Source: Candidatus Anoxychlamydiales bacterium | GTDB lineage: Bacteria; Chlamydiota; Chlamydiia; Chlamydiales; SM23-39 | DNA: 7,559 bases | Assembly (NCBI GenBank): GCA_011064865.1 | Contig: JAAKFX010000078.1 | Location: 1 to 7,559, forward strand | Reading direction: 5' to 3' | Shown here: positions 6,553 through 7,559 of the stretch, in pieces | Position numbering within the stretch: position 1 is the stretch's first letter | Layout of the letters: each line of letters starts with the position of its first letter | The notes under the pieces: generated by a model | What the model was told of the DNA's origin: nothing | The model's database searches: none | Seen by the model: only the letters and a program-made list of their open reading frames with translations | Position numbers and translations under genes: made by a program

Positions 6553-6944
6553 TTACAAGTTTTTTTTAGCCCCTTCAAAAATCTGACCATCTCTGTATTG
6601 CCATTTGCCATCTTCTTTTACAAAATGTGAGATTTCAGTGAATGTTATATTTTTTCCATCAGATTTTAAATATGCAATAAATGTTACAAATGTATGATTT
6701 TTTTCTTCCACAAAATCTAAAATTTCAAGATTGTCAAAAGATGTAGTTTCACAAAACTCATTTATTTCATCTCTTAAAGATTTGAGATCTTTTTGAAAAC
6801 ATACATTTTTTTTGTGGCATATGCACTAAATCGAGATCTCATCAAATCTTTTGCATTTTTAGGCAAAATCTTGCCTTTTAGGTACTTTTCACAGCACTCA
6901 GAATAAAGTTTTTTACTTTTGCAATAACATAGTTTTGTATTCAT
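6553..6944 (-). pseudogene. YchJ/UPF0225-like SEC-C protein, interrupted by a -1 frame change
   Basis: Translation from the ATG at 6944 gives MNTKLCYCKSKKLYSECC, a zinc-type SEC-C motif (C6, C8, C17, C18), then KDLMRSRFSAYA, the 'LMRSRYxA' signature of YchJ/UPF0225 proteins. After the codons ACA AAA AAA the zero frame runs into a TAA at 6776-6774 (56 residues). The family-like sequence continues in the -1 frame (NVCFQKDLKSLRDEINEFCE, then VTFIAYLKSDGK and SHFVKEDGKWQYRDGQIFEGAKKNL) to a TAA at 6555-6553. Read through, the product would be about 130 residues with an intact SEC-C plus NTF2-like body; E. coli YchJ is about 152 and has a second SEC-C motif at its end, absent here. An in-frame ATG at 6953 is an alternative start; neither has a good ribosome site. 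Nine A's instead of eight would restore one frame. It could be a pseudogene, a read error, or a gene rescued by slippage. YchJ's function is not established. Confidence 0.8.
6806..6813 (-). other. Eight-A slippery tract at the frame break
   Basis: On the minus strand the run reads C-AAAAAAAA-TG. In the zero frame it is AC[A AAA AAA A]TG, so it contains the heptamer A AAA AAA, the best-known type of bacterial -1 slippery site and also a substrate for RNA polymerase slippage. Exactly one extra A, or a -1 ribosomal shift, joins the two halves of the SEC-C gene. I see no obvious stimulatory stem-loop or Shine-Dalgarno-like element close by. Confidence 0.7.
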
Positions 6945-7059
6945 AAAAATCATAATATCAGAACTAATTATTAATATTTATAAAAAAAAGCTTATAAAAA
7001 ATATTTTAATTATGTTATGAGTGATATTAGAAGAGAACAAACTTTTTTGAGGTAAAAAA
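6945..7059. promoter_or_regulatory. Divergent intergenic region
   Basis: This 115-base gap lies between the divergently oriented SEC-C gene (minus) and the small membrane protein gene (plus), so promoters for both should lie here. It is nearly all A/T, with imperfect symmetric A/T runs around AAGCTT (6988-6993). TATGTT at 7011-7016 is a possible plus-strand -10, but no good -35 stands at normal spacing. The clear element is GAGG at 7049-7052, seven bases before the ATG at 7060, a good ribosome site for the plus-strand gene. Confidence 0.45.
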
Positions 7060-7464
7060 ATGGATCCTTTAAGTATATTTTTAGGTAAGTTAATTGGACT
7101 TGCTTGGTTAATAGTTGGTATAGCTTTAGTAACTAGACCACAGAGTTTTCAAGATACTGTGAAAGATGTTTCTAAAAGCAATGCTATTATGACTTTAATT
7201 AGTTTTATCCCGTTAGTTATAGGTCTTGCTATCGTTCTTGGCCATAATGTTTGGATAAAACATTGGACAGTTTTAATAACAATTATCGGTTGGGTAATCT
7301 TAATTTGTGGTTTAATGAGACTATTCTTCCATAAAGAGATCATGAAATATATGGCTAAAACAGCAACAAACAGAAGCTTCTTTATTTTTTGGGGAGTTAT
7401 TTTAATACTAGTTGGAGGATTTTTAACAGTAAAATCTTTCTTCGGTCAAGCTTTCTTTTACTAA
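7060..7464 (+). CDS. Small four-helix membrane protein of unknown function
   Basis: I do not recognise a named family. This 134-residue protein has four clear hydrophobic segments (about residues 5-25, 43-62, 67-88 and 105-127), joined by short loops, with basic residues in the 29-40 and 86-105 loops and both ends probably on the same side of the inner membrane. Noticeable local motifs are LGKLIGLAWLIVG near the start, GLAIVLGHNVW (55-65) at the helix 2 to 3 turn, and IIGWVILICGLMRLF (75-89). These look like conserved elements of a widespread family of small integral membrane proteins rather than random hydrophobic sequence. The start is secure: GAGG lies seven bases upstream. The gene stands alone, with its own terminator directly after it, so its neighbours give no hint of its role. 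Confidence 0.82.
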   Translation: MDPLSIFLGKLIGLAWLIVGIALVTRPQSFQDTVKDVSKSNAIMTLISFIPLVIGLAIVLGHNVWIKHWTVLITIIGWVILICGLMRLFFHKEIMKYMAKTATNRSFFIFWGVILILVGGFLTVKSFFGQAFFY

Positions 7465-7491
7465 AAGCTAGTTTTTTGTTTTAAAAGCTAC

Positions 7492-7525
7492 AAGCGGATC
7501 TATTTTTAGATCCGCTTATTTTTTT
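7492..7525 (+). terminator. Strong rho-independent terminator
   Basis: AAGCGGATCTA (7492-7502) pairs perfectly with TAGATCCGCTT (7507-7517) across a TTTT loop, an 11-bp stem, followed by A and seven T (7519-7525). It lies 28 bases after the stop codon of the small membrane protein and ends that transcript. The stem is also preceded by A residues, but not by a long A-run, so it is mainly one-directional. Confidence 0.92.
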
Positions 7526-7559
7526 GCCTATTTTCTTTAAAAATATTTCCAAAATTTAT
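7526..7559. other. Window end, nothing recognised
   Basis: This 34-base AT-rich tail lies downstream of the terminator. No gene start, repeat or signal could be supported here. Confidence 0.4.

Noticed and set aside
6967..7010. A/T-rich symmetric sequence around AAGCTT as an operator or hairpin
   Set aside because: Pairing is imperfect and made of A/T runs, expected by chance at this base composition.
7149..7343. Minus-strand open frame of 64 residues in the small membrane protein gene
   Set aside because: The plus-strand gene has a good ribosome site and a terminator; the reverse frame is a by-product.
7463..7490. Direct repeat AAAAGCTA twice before the terminator
   Set aside because: Eight-base repeat at short distance with no flanking mobile-element or attachment-site signs.

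Overview
The window is very AT-rich (long A/T homopolymers everywhere, AT-ending codons) with dense, short-spaced genes. GadB closely resembles the enterobacterial enzyme, and there is a YchJ-type SEC-C protein and a lipoprotein signal. This suggests a small-genome gammaproteobacterium; Francisella or a close relative is my best guess. That assignment is inference from composition and gene content, not from a marker gene.

Layout, left to right. (1) Plus strand, 115-597: a short five-helix membrane protein of the VIT1/CCC1 metal-transporter type. (2) Plus strand, 681-2054: a sodium:solute symporter (SSS) family transporter. (3) A convergent junction at 2055-2114 carries a hairpin that most likely ends the minus-strand operon. 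(4) Minus strand, 6396 down to 2115: a tight three-gene operon in the order gadC-like antiporter, gadB glutamate decarboxylase, and a lipoprotein joining a fibronectin-like region, an F5/8 type C (discoidin) domain and a class I glutamine amidotransferase domain. (5) Minus strand, 6944-6553: a YchJ/UPF0225-like SEC-C gene split by a -1 frame change at a run of eight A. (6) Plus strand, 7060-7464: a four-helix membrane protein of unknown function, followed by a perfect rho-independent terminator. No RNA genes, insertion sequences or CRISPR arrays were seen.

How the genes may work together: GadC/GadB is the classical glutamate-dependent acid-resistance pair. Glutamate is imported, decarboxylated with uptake of a cytoplasmic proton, and GABA is exported. 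The third gene adds a lipid-anchored, extracytoplasmic amidotransferase-fold enzyme. It could release glutamate (and ammonia) from glutamine or a gamma-glutamyl compound outside the inner membrane and feed the antiporter. This is the most interesting system here, and the coupling is inference. Two oddities bear on it. The lipoprotein appears to start at an ATA codon where an ATG would give a textbook signal peptide. The antiporter lacks the C-terminal plug of E. coli GadC and differs at two pocket positions.
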